Below the pieces are notes generated by a model. The model was not told the DNA's origin and did no database searches. It saw only the letters and a list, made by a program, of their open reading frames with translations. The translations under genes were made by a program, and so were the position numbers. A DNA stretch of 64,000 bases. It comes from Aromatoleum anaerobium. Lineage in GTDB: Bacteria > Pseudomonadota > Gammaproteobacteria > Burkholderiales > Rhodocyclaceae. Shown here in pieces: positions 11,845 to 23,152 of the stretch; the first letter of the stretch is position 1; every line of letters starts with the position of its first letter. Location of the stretch: the NCBI RefSeq assembly GCF_012910705.2, contig NZ_WTVG02000036.1, positions 248,001 to 312,000 on the forward strand. Direction: 5' to 3'.

Positions 11845-12618
11845 TCAGGTAGCGACCATCGCCGCCCGTCTCCCCTCGTAGCCGGCCATGACGCCGCCGC
11901 GGATCAGCTCCCACATCGGGCGAATCAGCGAACGCAGGCCTTCCTTGCTCTGCTCCACGTCCATCATCGACGGCACCCGGGTGCCGCGATGTTCGATCGG
12001 CGGCCCGACCTGCACGATACTGAACCCCAGCCGGGACAGATGCGCGGCCAGGCGCGGCTCCGTGATGACGAACACCTTTTCGATGCCGCATTGCTCGGCC
12101 AATGCCATCGTGCCCAGATACAAACCAACCGGGATGAATGGAAAACGCGGGCTGGCGCTCGAGCCGAAGTCGCGGTTTCGCAGCATCATCTCGGTATGCT
12201 TTTCACCGCGCCGGCGACGGTACATCTGCCTGACCGCGAGCCGGGAGACCTCCGCGATCTTGTGTCGCGGCAGAGCGCGCGAATCGATCGTATGCTGATC
12301 CAGGTTCGCCCGGCAAGCGCTCTCGAACGGGAAAGGATGAGCGGGGTCCTCCGGGCGTGCGAGCACCAACCGGGTGCAGCCGACTAGCGTATGCGATTCG
12401 TCTGCCGTACGGAGCAGGCAATGCACGCTGTGGCGATCGTATTCGTCGGTTTCATGCCGGTCCTCGCGCAGCGGCTCGAAGCCGAGGTCTTCGCAGTACA
12501 CCTCATGCCGAATCGTGAAGACCTGGTCGCGCGTGGATTGATCCAGCGCGGGCAAAATCTCGAAGCGGCTCCCGAATCCCTTACCGAGGTCGGAATCACA
12601 AGAAAACGGTGTGCGCAT
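11845..12618 (-). CDS. PEP-CTERM/exosortase-associated acyltransferase (LuxI-like GNAT fold)
   Basis: 257 residues. The sequence follows the pattern of the PEP-CTERM/exosortase-linked acyltransferases, distant relatives of LuxI autoinducer synthases: FTIRHEVYCEDLGFEP near residue 36, then DEYDRHSVHCLLR, GCTRLVL, and EVSRLAVRQMYRRRR. Relatives cloned from environmental DNA make long-chain N-acyl amino acids, taking the acyl chain from a carrier protein. GGGGA precedes the ATG. It is divergent from a gene encoding its own acyl carrier and acyl-AMP ligase domains (13005-15797), suggesting a two-gene acyl-transfer module. No exosortase or PEP-CTERM substrate is in the window. Family is well supported; product is inferred. 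Confidence 0.8.
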   Translation of the reverse strand: MRTPFSCDSDLGKGFGSRFEILPALDQSTRDQVFTIRHEVYCEDLGFEPLREDRHETDEYDRHSVHCLLRTADESHTLVGCTRLVLARPEDPAHPFPFESACRANLDQHTIDSRALPRHKIAEVSRLAVRQMYRRRRGEKHTEMMLRNRDFGSSASPRFPFIPVGLYLGTMALAEQCGIEKVFVITEPRLAAHLSRLGFSIVQVGPPIEHRGTRVPSMMDVEQSKEGLRSLIRPMWELIRGGVMAGYEGRRAAMVAT

Positions 12619-13004
12619 AATTTTCCCCAGTGCGCTCGAATTCGCTGAACCGGCCGATTTTATGATCCGTGCCGCCCTATCCGCAGCGCAGAAAAGGAGT
12701 GGGCTCCTTTCACAATCTTGCAGCCGCGCTTGACGCGATGTACCGTCTGAATCCGCATCATTCAGCGCTCATCGTATCCAGTCGATGAGAAATCGGAAAG
12801 CCGTCGAACTGAGGGCGATTGATTTTTAGTAACCGGCCTGTCCGCAGCGGGAACCGGCAGCCGTTCATGGTATCGACAACCTCTTTGTAGTCAAGTCTCA
12901 ATGCGGATTCAACGGCGCGACACGCCGGTGCTGCCGACGCCCGCCAGGGGTCGGCAGGCGCTCGGTAACGAACGGCGGCAGACCAACACACGCAGGACTT
13001 CAGC
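12619..13004. promoter_or_regulatory. Divergent intergenic region between the acyltransferase and ligase fusion genes
   Basis: A 386-bp gene-free stretch. It contains two small hairpins (AAAGGAG/CTCCTTT at 12693-12710; CTGCCGAC/GTCGGCAG at 12931-12957) but no promoter I can call with confidence. I looked for a sigma-54 -24/-12 pair and found only TTTCAC-N4-TTGC near 12708, whose spacing is one base short. Confidence 0.35.
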
Positions 13005-15797
<2,793 letters not shown>

Positions 15798-15820
15798 AAG
15801 CCCGACACAGGCGGGAAAAC

Positions 15821-15872
<52 letters not shown>

Positions 15873-15972
15873 TGCTCTTCGCCGGCGCGAGATTCGCGAG
15901 GCCGAACGCGGCGGGGATGAAGTTCGCCACTGTCTTGATGCATGACGGCCGCACGCGCCCCGGCCGTCGTGA

Positions 15973-16908
15973 TCAGGCCTCGGGCGTGTAAGGGTGTTGC
16001 TCGATCCAGTGGCGGGCGATGTCGGCGCGACGGCACACCCACACCCGGTCGTGCTTCTCGATGTGGTCGAGGAAGCGCTGCAGCGCGCGGAAGCGCCCCG
16101 GGCGGCCGAGCAGCCGGCAATGCATGCCGACGCTCATCATCGCCGGCCGTTCGTCGCCCTCGGCGTACATCACGTCGAAGGCGTCACGCAGGTATTCGAA
16201 GAACTCGTCGCCGTGCGAAAAACCCTGCGGCAGCGCAAAGCGCATGTCGTTGGTATCCAGCGTGTAGGGCACGACCAGATGCGGCACGGTCTCGCCGTCG
16301 CTCTTCTGCACTTCGGTCCAGAACGGCAAGTCGTCGCCGTAGTAGTCCGAGTCGTACAGAAAGCCGCCGTAGTCGGCGACGAGGCGCCGGGTGTTCGGCG
16401 AGTCGCGCCCGGTGTACCAGCCGAGCGCGCGCTCGCCGGTGAGCCGCTCGATGATCTCCATGCCGACGCGCATGTGCTCGCGCTCGGTCGCTTCATCGAC
16501 GTGCTGGTAGTGGATCCAGCGCCAGCCGTGGCACGCGATCTCGTGGCGCAGCTCGCGAAACGCGGCCGTCACCTCCGGATGGCGCTCGAGCGCCATCGAC
16601 ACGCCGAAGATCGTCATCGGCAGGCCGCGTCGCTCGAACTCGCGCAGGAAGCGCCAAACACCGACGCGCGAACCGTACTCGTACACGCCTTCCATCGACA
16701 GGTGACGGTCGGGGATTGCCGGCGGATTGAACAGCTCCGACAGGAACTGCTCGCTGCCGGCATCGCCATGCAGCACGCAGTTCTCGCCGCCCTCCTCGTA
16801 GTTCAGCACGAACTGCACCGCGACACGCGCGCGGCCGGGCCAGTTCGCATACGGGGGGTTGCGACCGTAGCCGACCAGGTCGCGCGGGTAATTGGCATCC
16901 ATCTTCAT
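15973..16908 (-). CDS. puuE: Allantoinase, polysaccharide-deacetylase type (PuuE)
   Basis: 311 residues from the start chosen here. PuuE hydrolyses allantoin to allantoate and is unrelated to the amidohydrolase-type allantoinase. Signatures include YPRDLVGYGRNPP, FVLNYEEGGENCVLHGD, SMEGVYEYGSR, ALGWYTGRDSPNTRRL and HCRLLGRPGR near the end. ATG codons at 16911, 16908 and 16902 are all possible; a longer frame to 16962 has no family similarity. It is the last gene of the minus-strand regulator-racemase-permease-puuE unit. No urate oxidase is present, so allantoin, not urate, is the apparent entry point. Confidence 0.93.
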   Translation of the reverse strand: MKMDANYPRDLVGYGRNPPYANWPGRARVAVQFVLNYEEGGENCVLHGDAGSEQFLSELFNPPAIPDRHLSMEGVYEYGSRVGVWRFLREFERRGLPMTIFGVSMALERHPEVTAAFRELRHEIACHGWRWIHYQHVDEATEREHMRVGMEIIERLTGERALGWYTGRDSPNTRRLVADYGGFLYDSDYYGDDLPFWTEVQKSDGETVPHLVVPYTLDTNDMRFALPQGFSHGDEFFEYLRDAFDVMYAEGDERPAMMSVGMHCRLLGRPGRFRALQRFLDHIEKHDRVWVCRRADIARHWIEQHPYTPEA

Positions 16909-16989
16909 CATCTCTACCCAGTGCATTTGTCGCGCCTCCGGGGCATGGCCCCAACGGCGCATCCGCCCAACTTCATCGATGAGGGAAAA

Positions 16990-18393
16990 TCAGTTCTCGC
17001 AGAAGCGCCGGCAGGCGCCCCAGTGCTTCATCAGCAGGTAATAGGTGAGGCCCGCCGGAATCAGGCTGGCGTACCACGACACCGTCGAGAACGTGAGCGC
17101 GACGGCCGCGCCGACCAGCGAGGCGATGATGCCGGCGTAGTTCACGCCGCGATACGGCCCCTCTTCGTCGTACAGCTTGGCGAGGTTCAGCGTGCGGCGA
17201 CGCACGATGTAGTAGTCGACCACCAGCACCGCGAAGATCGGGCCGAGGAAGGCCGAGTAGGTCTGCACGAAGACCTGCAGGCCGGCGGCCGACTCGTCCT
17301 TGACGAGTTCCCACGGAAAAGTGCCGAAGGCGAGCAGACCGACGATGATCGCCGCAGTGCGGAAGGAGATCTTGAAGACATCCATCAGCACATAGGTCGG
17401 CGGCACGACGTTATTGAGCACGTTGGTCGTGACCTGGGCGAAGGTGATGAAGAGCAGCGTCGCGATCAGCAGCGGCTTGTTGTCGACGGCACTCGAGAAA
17501 ACCTGGATCGGGTCGGCCACGCCGGTCGCGCCCGACACCATCAGGCCGATGAGCCCCATGAACAGCGTGCAAGGCAGGATCGACATCGCGTAGATCGTGG
17601 TCAGCGGACCGCGCTTGACGCCCTTCTCCAGTTCGCGTGCGTAATCGCTGACGTTGAGCATCATCGTGCTGTAGATGCCGAGGAACAGCATCGTCGCGCC
17701 CCAGAACGGCAGGCCCCAGGTGCCCTCGATGTTCACCAGGCGCTCGGTGATCACGTCGCCGTACTTGTTGATGACGCTGATGAACATGTAGGTGAGCGAG
17801 ACGAGGATGAAGCCGCTGCCGATGTTCTCCAGCCACTTGATGCCCTGGAAGCCCAGCACCGACAGCGCAATCTGCAGCAGCTGGAACACCACGAACCAGA
17901 CCACCAGGTTGTCGAAGCCGAACATCGACACCGACACCGCGTTCAGCGCACCTGCGCCGACCCAGCTCTGGAAGCCGTACCACACGATCGCCGGCACCGC
18001 GCGCACGAGCCCGGGAAACTTCGTGCCGGCAAAACCGAAGGCGCTGCGCGCCTGCACCACGAAGGGGATGCCGTACTTGTAGCCGGCCGCGCCGTTCACC
18101 GTAAGCGCGATGCCGATAATGAAGCAGCCGATCGCGATCGCGAGGGTTGCCTGCAGCAGGTTCAGCGTGCCGACCACGCTGGAGCCCATCGCAAAGGTGC
18201 CGATCGACACGCAGCCGCCGAACCATGCCAGCAGATACGACCACTTGCCCATGATGCGGATCTGCTGCGGCGCCAGCGACTCCTCGCCGAGCGCCTTGTG
18301 CTGTCCCGCATGCTCCACGCCTTTCGCCGTCACTGCCGCGACCGCGTCCGGCTGCCAGCCGGCCAGGCCGACATCCTGATTCACTGTTGCCAT
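16990..18393 (-). CDS. NCS1-family allantoin/hydantoin permease
   Basis: 467 residues with about 12 hydrophobic segments, an inner-membrane symporter of the nucleobase:cation symporter-1 family. The N-terminal stretch QIRIMGKWSYLLAWFGGCVS and later FPGLVRAVPAIVWYGFQSW are characteristic. AGGAG stands 7 bases before the ATG at 18391-18393; a longer frame upstream is arginine/serine-rich and unlike the family. Placement between the racemase and PuuE makes allantoin the likely substrate, though NCS1 proteins also carry uracil, hydantoin or purines. Confidence 0.9.
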   Translation of the reverse strand: MATVNQDVGLAGWQPDAVAAVTAKGVEHAGQHKALGEESLAPQQIRIMGKWSYLLAWFGGCVSIGTFAMGSSVVGTLNLLQATLAIAIGCFIIGIALTVNGAAGYKYGIPFVVQARSAFGFAGTKFPGLVRAVPAIVWYGFQSWVGAGALNAVSVSMFGFDNLVVWFVVFQLLQIALSVLGFQGIKWLENIGSGFILVSLTYMFISVINKYGDVITERLVNIEGTWGLPFWGATMLFLGIYSTMMLNVSDYARELEKGVKRGPLTTIYAMSILPCTLFMGLIGLMVSGATGVADPIQVFSSAVDNKPLLIATLLFITFAQVTTNVLNNVVPPTYVLMDVFKISFRTAAIIVGLLAFGTFPWELVKDESAAGLQVFVQTYSAFLGPIFAVLVVDYYIVRRRTLNLAKLYDEEGPYRGVNYAGIIASLVGAAVALTFSTVSWYASLIPAGLTYYLLMKHWGACRRFCEN

Positions 18394-18499
18394 TGTCTCG
18401 CTCCTAGTTATACGGGCGCAGCTGTCGTGCCGCGCTCCGTGCTGCCTTGGTGTCGTTGTTCGGCCCCTTTCTCGGGTGGAGGCCTTCGATGCTGGGCGC

Positions 18500-19231
18500 T
18501 CAGGCGCTGAGGTATTCGAACTGTCCGGTGAAGCGCTTGGCGCGCGGGAAGGCGAGGTCGCCATGCTTGCTGGTGCCGAGCTTCAGGCTCGCGAGGGCCT
18601 CGACAAGCTTCACCGCAGCGGTAACGCCCTCGACGATCGGCAGCCCCACCGCCTGGCCGATCTCCTCGGTCAGGTCGGCCATGCCGCCGCAGCCCAGCAC
18701 GATCGCACCGATGCCGTCCTCGTCCCGCGCACGGCGGCATTCATCAATGATCCGCGACACCGCGCAGGCGCCGTCGTCCTCGAGGTCGAGCACCGGGATC
18801 TCGGCCGCACGCACGCGCCGGCAGTGGTGCGCGAAGCCGTAGGACTGCAGCAGGTGCTCGGCGATGATGCAGGTACGCCCGAGCGTCGTGACCACCGAGA
18901 AGCGCGTGCTGATCATCGTTGCGAGATGAAAGGCGGCCTCGGCGATCCCTACCACCGGCCTGGCCGTCAGTTCGCGCGCCGCGAGCAGGCCCGGATCGCC
19001 GAAGCAGGCGATGATGTAACCGTCTGCGGCCTCGCGCTCGCCCTTGCGGATTTCCTCGGTCACGCCGAGCGCGCTGATCGCCTCGTCGAAGTGACTTTCG
19101 ATCGACACCGGCCCGCTCGTCGGATTGGTGGCGGTGATGATCGTGCCGGGCGCCGCGACACGACGCGCGGCCTCGCCGATCTTCGCGGTCATGCTCGCGG
19201 TGGTGTTGGGGTTGATGACTCGAATCTGCAT
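18500..19231 (-). CDS. hpxA: Allantoin/hydantoin racemase (Asp/Glu racemase superfamily)
   Basis: 243 residues. It begins MQIRVINPNTTASMT, typical of hydantoin/allantoin racemases, and shows the two catalytic cysteines in ACFGDPGL and VLGCGGM. It interconverts allantoin enantiomers so that stereospecific allantoinase can consume both. GAGGAG is 7 bases before the ATG at 19229-19231. It lies between the regulator gene and the permease gene. Assignment to allantoin rather than another hydantoin rests on context; the symbol follows the Klebsiella allantoin racemase. Confidence 0.85.
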   Translation of the reverse strand: MQIRVINPNTTASMTAKIGEAARRVAAPGTIITATNPTSGPVSIESHFDEAISALGVTEEIRKGEREAADGYIIACFGDPGLLAARELTARPVVGIAEAAFHLATMISTRFSVVTTLGRTCIIAEHLLQSYGFAHHCRRVRAAEIPVLDLEDDGACAVSRIIDECRRARDEDGIGAIVLGCGGMADLTEEIGQAVGLPIVEGVTAAVKLVEALASLKLGTSKHGDLAFPRAKRFTGQFEYLSA

Positions 19232-19274
19232 CGCGTGCTCCTCGCTGCTGGTGTGGGGACTGCCCCGCCGGGGC

Positions 19275-20030
19275 TTATCGTTCGCGCCGCTGGCGTTGCG
19301 CCACGGCGTCCAGAATCTTGCGCAGGTCCGGCTCCTCGGGCGCCTCCTCGACCAGGACGACGGTGCGCTCGACGTCGCGCAGGTGCCGGTCCATCCATTG
19401 CTGTGCGGCCGGCGCATCGCCCGCTGCGATCAACTCCAGCACGTCGTCGTGCTCGGAGTGGCGGCAGCTGCCAGCCATCGGTGCACCGTAGGTCGCGATC
19501 ACCAGCGAGGAACGGGACACCAGCCGCGCGAGGAAATCCGCGATCGCCTCGTTCTCGGCAACCTTCGCCAGTTCGACGTGGAATTCGCCGGACAGGAAAA
19601 TCGCCTCGCGCCGGTCGCCTCGCGCCTCGGCTGCGTGCTCGCGCTGGACGATCGCGCCCAGCCCCTCGATGCGCTCGGGCGTGGCCTTCGCGACGACTTG
19701 GGGCATCACGCCGCATTCGACAATGCGCCGCGCCGCGAACACGTCGCGCGCCTCCTTGACGGTTGGCTGGGCTACGGTCGCGCCGCGGTTGAGCCGAATA
19801 TCCACCAGCCGCTCGTACGAGAGGCGCTGCAGCACCTTGCGGATGCTCGTACGACTGACGCCGAAGGCCTCGGCCAACGTGTCCTCCGGCAGCTTGGTGC
19901 CGGGTGCGAGATGATTCTCGACAATCGCCGCGTACAGGTTGCGATAGATGGCTTCGTCGCGACCATTGCCCGAGCCCCCCTCCTCGCCATGTGCTGTTCC
20001 CAGATCGATCGCCGACCGTTTCTTGCTCAT
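19275..20030 (-). CDS. GntR-family transcriptional regulator, FadR (FCD) subgroup
   Basis: 251 residues from ATG 20028-20030. The winged-helix DNA-binding domain covers about 30-100 (AIYRNLYAAIVENHLAPGTK, AFGVSRTSIRKVLQRLSYE). The C-terminal FCD ligand domain has the FHVELAK and HLRDVERTV helices with metal-binding histidines. It heads the minus-strand racemase-permease-puuE unit and is divergent from allantoicase. It probably regulates both directions from the 433-bp intergenic region, with an allantoin pathway intermediate as effector. The effector is inference. Confidence 0.88.
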   Translation of the reverse strand: MSKKRSAIDLGTAHGEEGGSGNGRDEAIYRNLYAAIVENHLAPGTKLPEDTLAEAFGVSRTSIRKVLQRLSYERLVDIRLNRGATVAQPTVKEARDVFAARRIVECGVMPQVVAKATPERIEGLGAIVQREHAAEARGDRREAIFLSGEFHVELAKVAENEAIADFLARLVSRSSLVIATYGAPMAGSCRHSEHDDVLELIAAGDAPAAQQWMDRHLRDVERTVVLVEEAPEEPDLRKILDAVAQRQRRER

Positions 20031-20046
20031 CTGCTGCGCTCCATAG

Positions 20047-20100
20047 CCAAATGCGAGAACGCAATCCCGAACATTTGGCGACATTTGTCGGTGCGAGTGT
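20047..20100. promoter_or_regulatory. CATTTGG inverted/direct repeats before the regulator gene
   Basis: CCAAATG (20047-20053) is inverted against CATTTGG (20082-20088). A direct repeat ACATTTGGCG/ACATTTGTCG occupies 20081-20100. All lie within 70 bp upstream of the gntR start, as expected for an autoregulatory operator. The binding protein is unproven. Confidence 0.4.
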
Positions 20101-20283
20101 AGAAGTTGTTTGTATCCGATTCAAGATCTTTTTGTGTTCATTTATATTTTTTCTGGCGCCCGTCACTCCACTACTCTCCGCATTGAGTTCGATCCTATAC
20201 AGACTGAGCAATGCCAGGCATCTCGTGCAACCCTGGTCCTACCTCCCGCTCGCCCGAGTTCGTGCTGCATTGCAGCGTCCAGC

Positions 20284-20325
20284 CGAACGCCGAACGCCGA
20301 ACGCCGAACGCCGAACGCCGAACAG
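20284..20325. repeat. Tandem heptamer repeat, 5 perfect copies of CGAACGC plus one degenerate
   Basis: Five consecutive CGAACGC units followed by CGAACAG. The array ends 12 bp upstream of the TTGACT hexamer of the putative allantoicase promoter, within the 433-bp non-coding region 20031-20463. No protein-coding sense is evident. Confidence 0.9.
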
Positions 20326-20337
20326 CCAAAGGAAAAC

Positions 20338-20382
20338 TTGACTTTTGTTTTTGTGTACACTTTTATAGCATTATGCGTACAC
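20338..20382 (+). promoter_or_regulatory. Putative allantoicase promoter with two GTAC-centred operators
   Basis: TTGACT (20338-20343) and TTTTAT (20361-20366) are separated by 17 bp. The palindrome GTGTACAC (20353-20360) fills the end of the spacer, and a second copy GCGTACAC lies at 20375-20382. The centres are 22 bp apart, about two helical turns. A T-x-GTAC-x-A core fits the general form of FadR-family operators, so the divergent GntR regulator is the natural candidate repressor. Confidence 0.5.
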
Positions 20383-20463
20383 ATAATCGCCTTGCACCAA
20401 AAACGCAGTCCCGAAACGCAGGGATCGAACCCGACCCGCACAAAAATTCAGAGGAGAAGTTTC

Positions 20464-21501
20464 ATGAGCAGTCATAACACCGGCAGCATCCGGATCGCCG
20501 AGCCCCCCGTCCTGCCCGACTGGGCGGCCCGCTCGGTCGACCTCGCCAACCCGAGGATCGGTGCCGCCGCGCTGTATGCCTCCGACGACTTCTTCGCCGA
20601 CGTCTCGCGCATGCTCAACCCCGACCCCGCCCAGTTCATCCCGGGCAAGTTCGACGACAACGGCAAGTGGATGGACGGCTGGGAGACGCGCCGCAAGCGC
20701 ACTACCGGTCACGACTGGTGCTTTGTCAAATTGGGCCGCAAGGGCACGATCCGCGGCTTCGACGTCGACACCAGCCACTTCACCGGAAACTACGCCCCCG
20801 CCGTTTCGATCGAGGCGACGGTCTCGGATACCGACGACGTCGCCGCGCTGAAGGACGCGAAGTGGGTCGAGATCCTGCCCTCGACCTCGCTGTCCGGAAA
20901 CAGCCATCACTTGCTGCGTGCGAACGCGGACGAAGCCTTCACTCATCTGCGCGTCAACATCTACCCCGACGGCGGCATCGCGCGACTGCGTGTCTATGGC
21001 CAGCCGGTCGGCGTGTTCGAGGGGCGCGGCGATGAGCTCGTCGACCTCGTCGCGCTGGAAAACGGCGGCCGCCCGGTCGCATGGAACGACGCGCACTTCG
21101 GCTCGGCCGCGAACCTCATCCTGCCCGGGCGCGGCATCAACATGGGTGACGGCTGGGAAACCCGCCGCCGCCGCGAGCCGGGCAACGACTGGTGCATCCT
21201 GCAGCTCGGCGGCGCCGGCACGATCGAGAAGATCGAAGTCGACACTGCCCACTTCAAAGGCAACTACCCCGACCGCTGCTCGATCCAGGCTGCGTTCGTC
21301 GAGGGCGGCACCGACCAGTCGGTGATCACACAGAGCATGTTCTGGCCGGTGCTGCTGCCCGAGCAAAAGCTCTCCATGGACGCGATCCACACTTTCACTG
21401 AACAGATCGAGAAAATGGGCCCCGTCACCCACGTGCGCCTCAACATCTTCCCGGACGGCGGCGTCTCCCGCCTGCGCTTGTGGGGCAAAGTGCAGCGATG
21501 A
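20464..21501 (+). CDS. alc: Allantoicase
   Basis: 345 residues from ATG 20464 with AGGAG 7 bases upstream. A longer in-frame extension back to 20110 reads through the repeat array and promoter and is rejected. It hydrolyses allantoate to ureidoglycolate and urea. Two tandem allantoicase domains are visible as an internal repeat: [20 protein letters not shown] and [20 protein letters not shown], each followed by a VDT.HF.GNY block. The stop overlaps the allA start (ATGA), so the two are translationally coupled. Confidence 0.95.
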   Translation: MSSHNTGSIRIAEPPVLPDWAARSVDLANPRIGAAALYASDDFFADVSRMLNPDPAQFIPGKFDDNGKWMDGWETRRKRTTGHDWCFVKLGRKGTIRGFDVDTSHFTGNYAPAVSIEATVSDTDDVAALKDAKWVEILPSTSLSGNSHHLLRANADEAFTHLRVNIYPDGGIARLRVYGQPVGVFEGRGDELVDLVALENGGRPVAWNDAHFGSAANLILPGRGINMGDGWETRRRREPGNDWCILQLGGAGTIEKIEVDTAHFKGNYPDRCSIQAAFVEGGTDQSVITQSMFWPVLLPEQKLSMDAIHTFTEQIEKMGPVTHVRLNIFPDGGVSRLRLWGKVQR

Positions 21502-22034
21502 ACACGAAGCCCGCACCGGCACCGACCGCGCCCTCACCGAGAACGATCGTCGCCGAACCCCTGACGCGGGAAGCGTTTGCGCCTTTCGGCGATGTCATCG
21601 AAGCCGACGATGCGGTACGCCACTTCCCGATCAACGGCGGCAACACCGTGCGCTATCACGACCTCGCGAACATCGATCCGGGACCGGACGGGCACGCGAT
21701 CCTGTCGATTTTCCGCGGCGAACCGCGCGCGCTGCCGTTCGCAGTGGAGATGATGGAGCGGCACCCGCTCGGCAGTCAGGCTTTCGTGCCGGTATCGGGA
21801 CGTCCATACCTCGTCGTCGTCGCCGCCGCCGGCGAGGCGCCGGGCGTCGAATCCCTGCGCGTCTTCAGGGCGCGCGGCGACCAGGGCGTCAATTACGCGC
21901 GCGGCGTCTGGCACCACCCGCTGCTTGCGCTCGGCGCGGTCTCCGACTTCATCGTCATCGACCGCGCCGGGCCCGGCCACAACTGCGACGAGGTAACGGT
22001 CGCCGACACCGTCCTGATCGACATCCCCCGCTGA
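21498..22034 (+). CDS. allA: Ureidoglycolate lyase
   Basis: 178 residues. It splits ureidoglycolate to glyoxylate and urea, the last step of this pathway. Family blocks include [33 protein letters not shown] and [16 protein letters not shown]. The ATG overlaps the allantoicase stop by four bases. Immediately downstream is a scar of broken genes whose intact relatives handle urea and glyoxylate, the two products of this reaction. Confidence 0.93.
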   Translation: MNTKPAPAPTAPSPRTIVAEPLTREAFAPFGDVIEADDAVRHFPINGGNTVRYHDLANIDPGPDGHAILSIFRGEPRALPFAVEMMERHPLGSQAFVPVSGRPYLVVVAAAGEAPGVESLRVFRARGDQGVNYARGVWHHPLLALGAVSDFIVIDRAGPGHNCDEVTVADTVLIDIPR

Positions 22035-22094
22035 ACAGCCCACGTCCGGCCCCGCGGCCGGACGTCGCCGGCGCAACCGGACACTCACGCCTCC

Positions 22095-22186
22095 ATGCTT
22101 ACCGGCCTCGCCCTGTTCTACGTCGCGCCGTCCTCATCCTCAACGGGCTGTGGATGCTCGGACGGATCAGCGACCGCGAAATCGCG
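22095..22186 (+). pseudogene. Fragment of AmiS/UreI-type urea/amide channel gene (first ~30 codons, frameshifted)
   Basis: MLTGLALFYV reads from ATG 22095. One base appears to be missing at about 22125, after which the +1 frame continues AVLILNGLWMLGRISDREIA. Together these match the first transmembrane segment of AmiS/UreI channels (compare MLGLVLLYVGAVLFLNAVW in AmiS). The remaining membrane segments are absent: the frame passes directly into a reductase fragment. Urea is released twice upstream in the pathway, so a urea channel would fit the operon. Confidence 0.7.
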
Positions 22187-22375
22187 GGCTTCCGCATCGA
22201 ACTGCACCAGAAGGACCTGAACCTCGGGTTGACCGTTGCGCGCCAGATCGGCATGTCGCTGCCCAACACCGCGACCGCACAGGAACTGTTCAACGCCTGC
22301 GCCGCGCACGGCGGTGCCAGCCGTGACCACTCGGCAACGGTGCAGGCGCTGGAGAAGATGGCCAACGTCGAAGTG
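22187..22375 (+). pseudogene. glxR: C-terminal fragment of tartronate semialdehyde reductase
   Basis: About 63 residues beginning GFRIELHQKDLNLGLTVARQ, then LPNTATAQELFNACAAHGG and DHSATVQALEKMAN. This is the C-terminal end of GlxR (E. coli: HQKDLNLALQSAK, LPNTATCQELFNTCAANGG, DHSALVQALELMAN). The Rossmann domain and about 230 N-terminal residues are missing, and the fragment is fused in frame to the channel fragment. GlxR reduces tartronate semialdehyde made from glyoxylate by Gcl. Confidence 0.85.
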
Positions 22376-22376
22376 T

Positions 22377-22562
22377 GGGGCGGGCGTGCACCCGGTACCC
22401 TTCGAGAATGCGCAGGGCGTGACCGGGATGGTCGAGCACGCATGCACGGCTGTCGTCATCCACGGCTTCGCCGAGCCCGGCGACGACATCGTCGTGGTCG
22501 CCGGTTTGCCCTTCGGCCTTAGCGGCAGCACCAACCTGCTGCACATCGCGCACATCAGCTGA
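22377..22562 (+). pseudogene. pyk: C-terminal fragment of pyruvate kinase
   Basis: In a different frame from the reductase fragment: GVHPVPFENAQGVTGMVEHA, then GFAEPGDDIVVVAGLPFGLS and GSTNLLHIAHIS before a TGA at 22560-22562. This matches the regulatory C-terminal domain of pyruvate kinase. In many proteobacteria (for example P. aeruginosa) gcl-hyi-glxR-ttuD-pyk forms one glyoxylate-assimilation operon. The order glxR then pyk is therefore preserved with ttuD deleted between them. Confidence 0.75.
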
Positions 22563-22597
22563 GGCCCCCCGGCGCCCAGCCGCCCGTGAGGGCTGTA

Positions 22598-22635
22598 AAG
22601 CAAAATGGCCAGTCTTTTGACTGGCCATTTTGCTT
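22598..22635. terminator. Strong bidirectional terminator
   Basis: AAGCAAAATGGCCAGTC pairs perfectly over 17 bp with GACTGGCCATTTTGCTT across a TTTT loop. It separates the plus-strand allantoin genes from the minus-strand tRNA-Pro and merR-ihfA region. Confidence 0.85.
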
Positions 22636-22643
22636 GATTCCAT

Positions 22644-22721
<78 letters not shown>

Positions 22722-22768
22722 CACAAGCGAGCATTATAGCGATATTCTCGACATTTGCCAGTACTGCC

Positions 22769-23152
22769 TCAGGCCTTGAGGTGCTCCAGCGTGGTGACGA
22801 TTTCCGACCGCACGTGCGCGATCAAGGATCGCAGACGCGAGACTTCCTCGGCCTCTTCATGCTGGTGGATCGCCGTCTCCCCGAGCTTGTTGCGGGCGCC
22901 CGAAATGGTGAAGCCCTCCTCGTAGAGCAGTTCCCGGATCCGGCGGACGAGCAGTACTTCATGATGTTGATAGTAGCGTCGGTTACCCCGCCGCTTCACC
23001 GGCTTGAGCTGGGTGAATTCCTGTTCCCAGTATCGGAGCACGTGTGGTTTGACAGCGCACAGTTCGCTGACCTCGCCGATCGTGAAATACCGCTTTGCCG
23101 GGATCGGCGGCAGTTGAGTGGCCGGAGTCTCGTTATGGCTGCTTGCTTGCAT
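22769..23152 (-). CDS. MerR-family transcriptional regulator
   Basis: 127 residues. A MerR helix-turn-helix occupies about 20-90 ([45 protein letters not shown]), followed by a short coiled-coil tail. There are no metal-binding cysteine motifs. Its start overlaps the ihfA end by 20 bp, a gene order conserved in beta- and gammaproteobacteria. Target unknown. Confidence 0.93.
   Translation of the reverse strand: MQASSHNETPATQLPPIPAKRYFTIGEVSELCAVKPHVLRYWEQEFTQLKPVKRRGNRRYYQHHEVLLVRRIRELLYEEGFTISGARNKLGETAIHQHEEAEEVSRLRSLIAHVRSEIVTTLEHLKA

Noticed and set aside
12700-12725. Sigma-54 promoter for the acyltransferase/ligase pair
   Set aside because: TTTCAC and TTGC are separated by four bases instead of five and the -24 element is weak.
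20284-20325. CRISPR-like array
   Set aside because: Seven-base units without spacers are a simple tandem repeat; no cas genes occur in the window.
20110-20463. In-frame upstream extension of allantoicase
   Set aside because: It runs through the heptamer repeats and promoter elements, has no similarity to the family, and a good ribosome site precedes the ATG at 20464.
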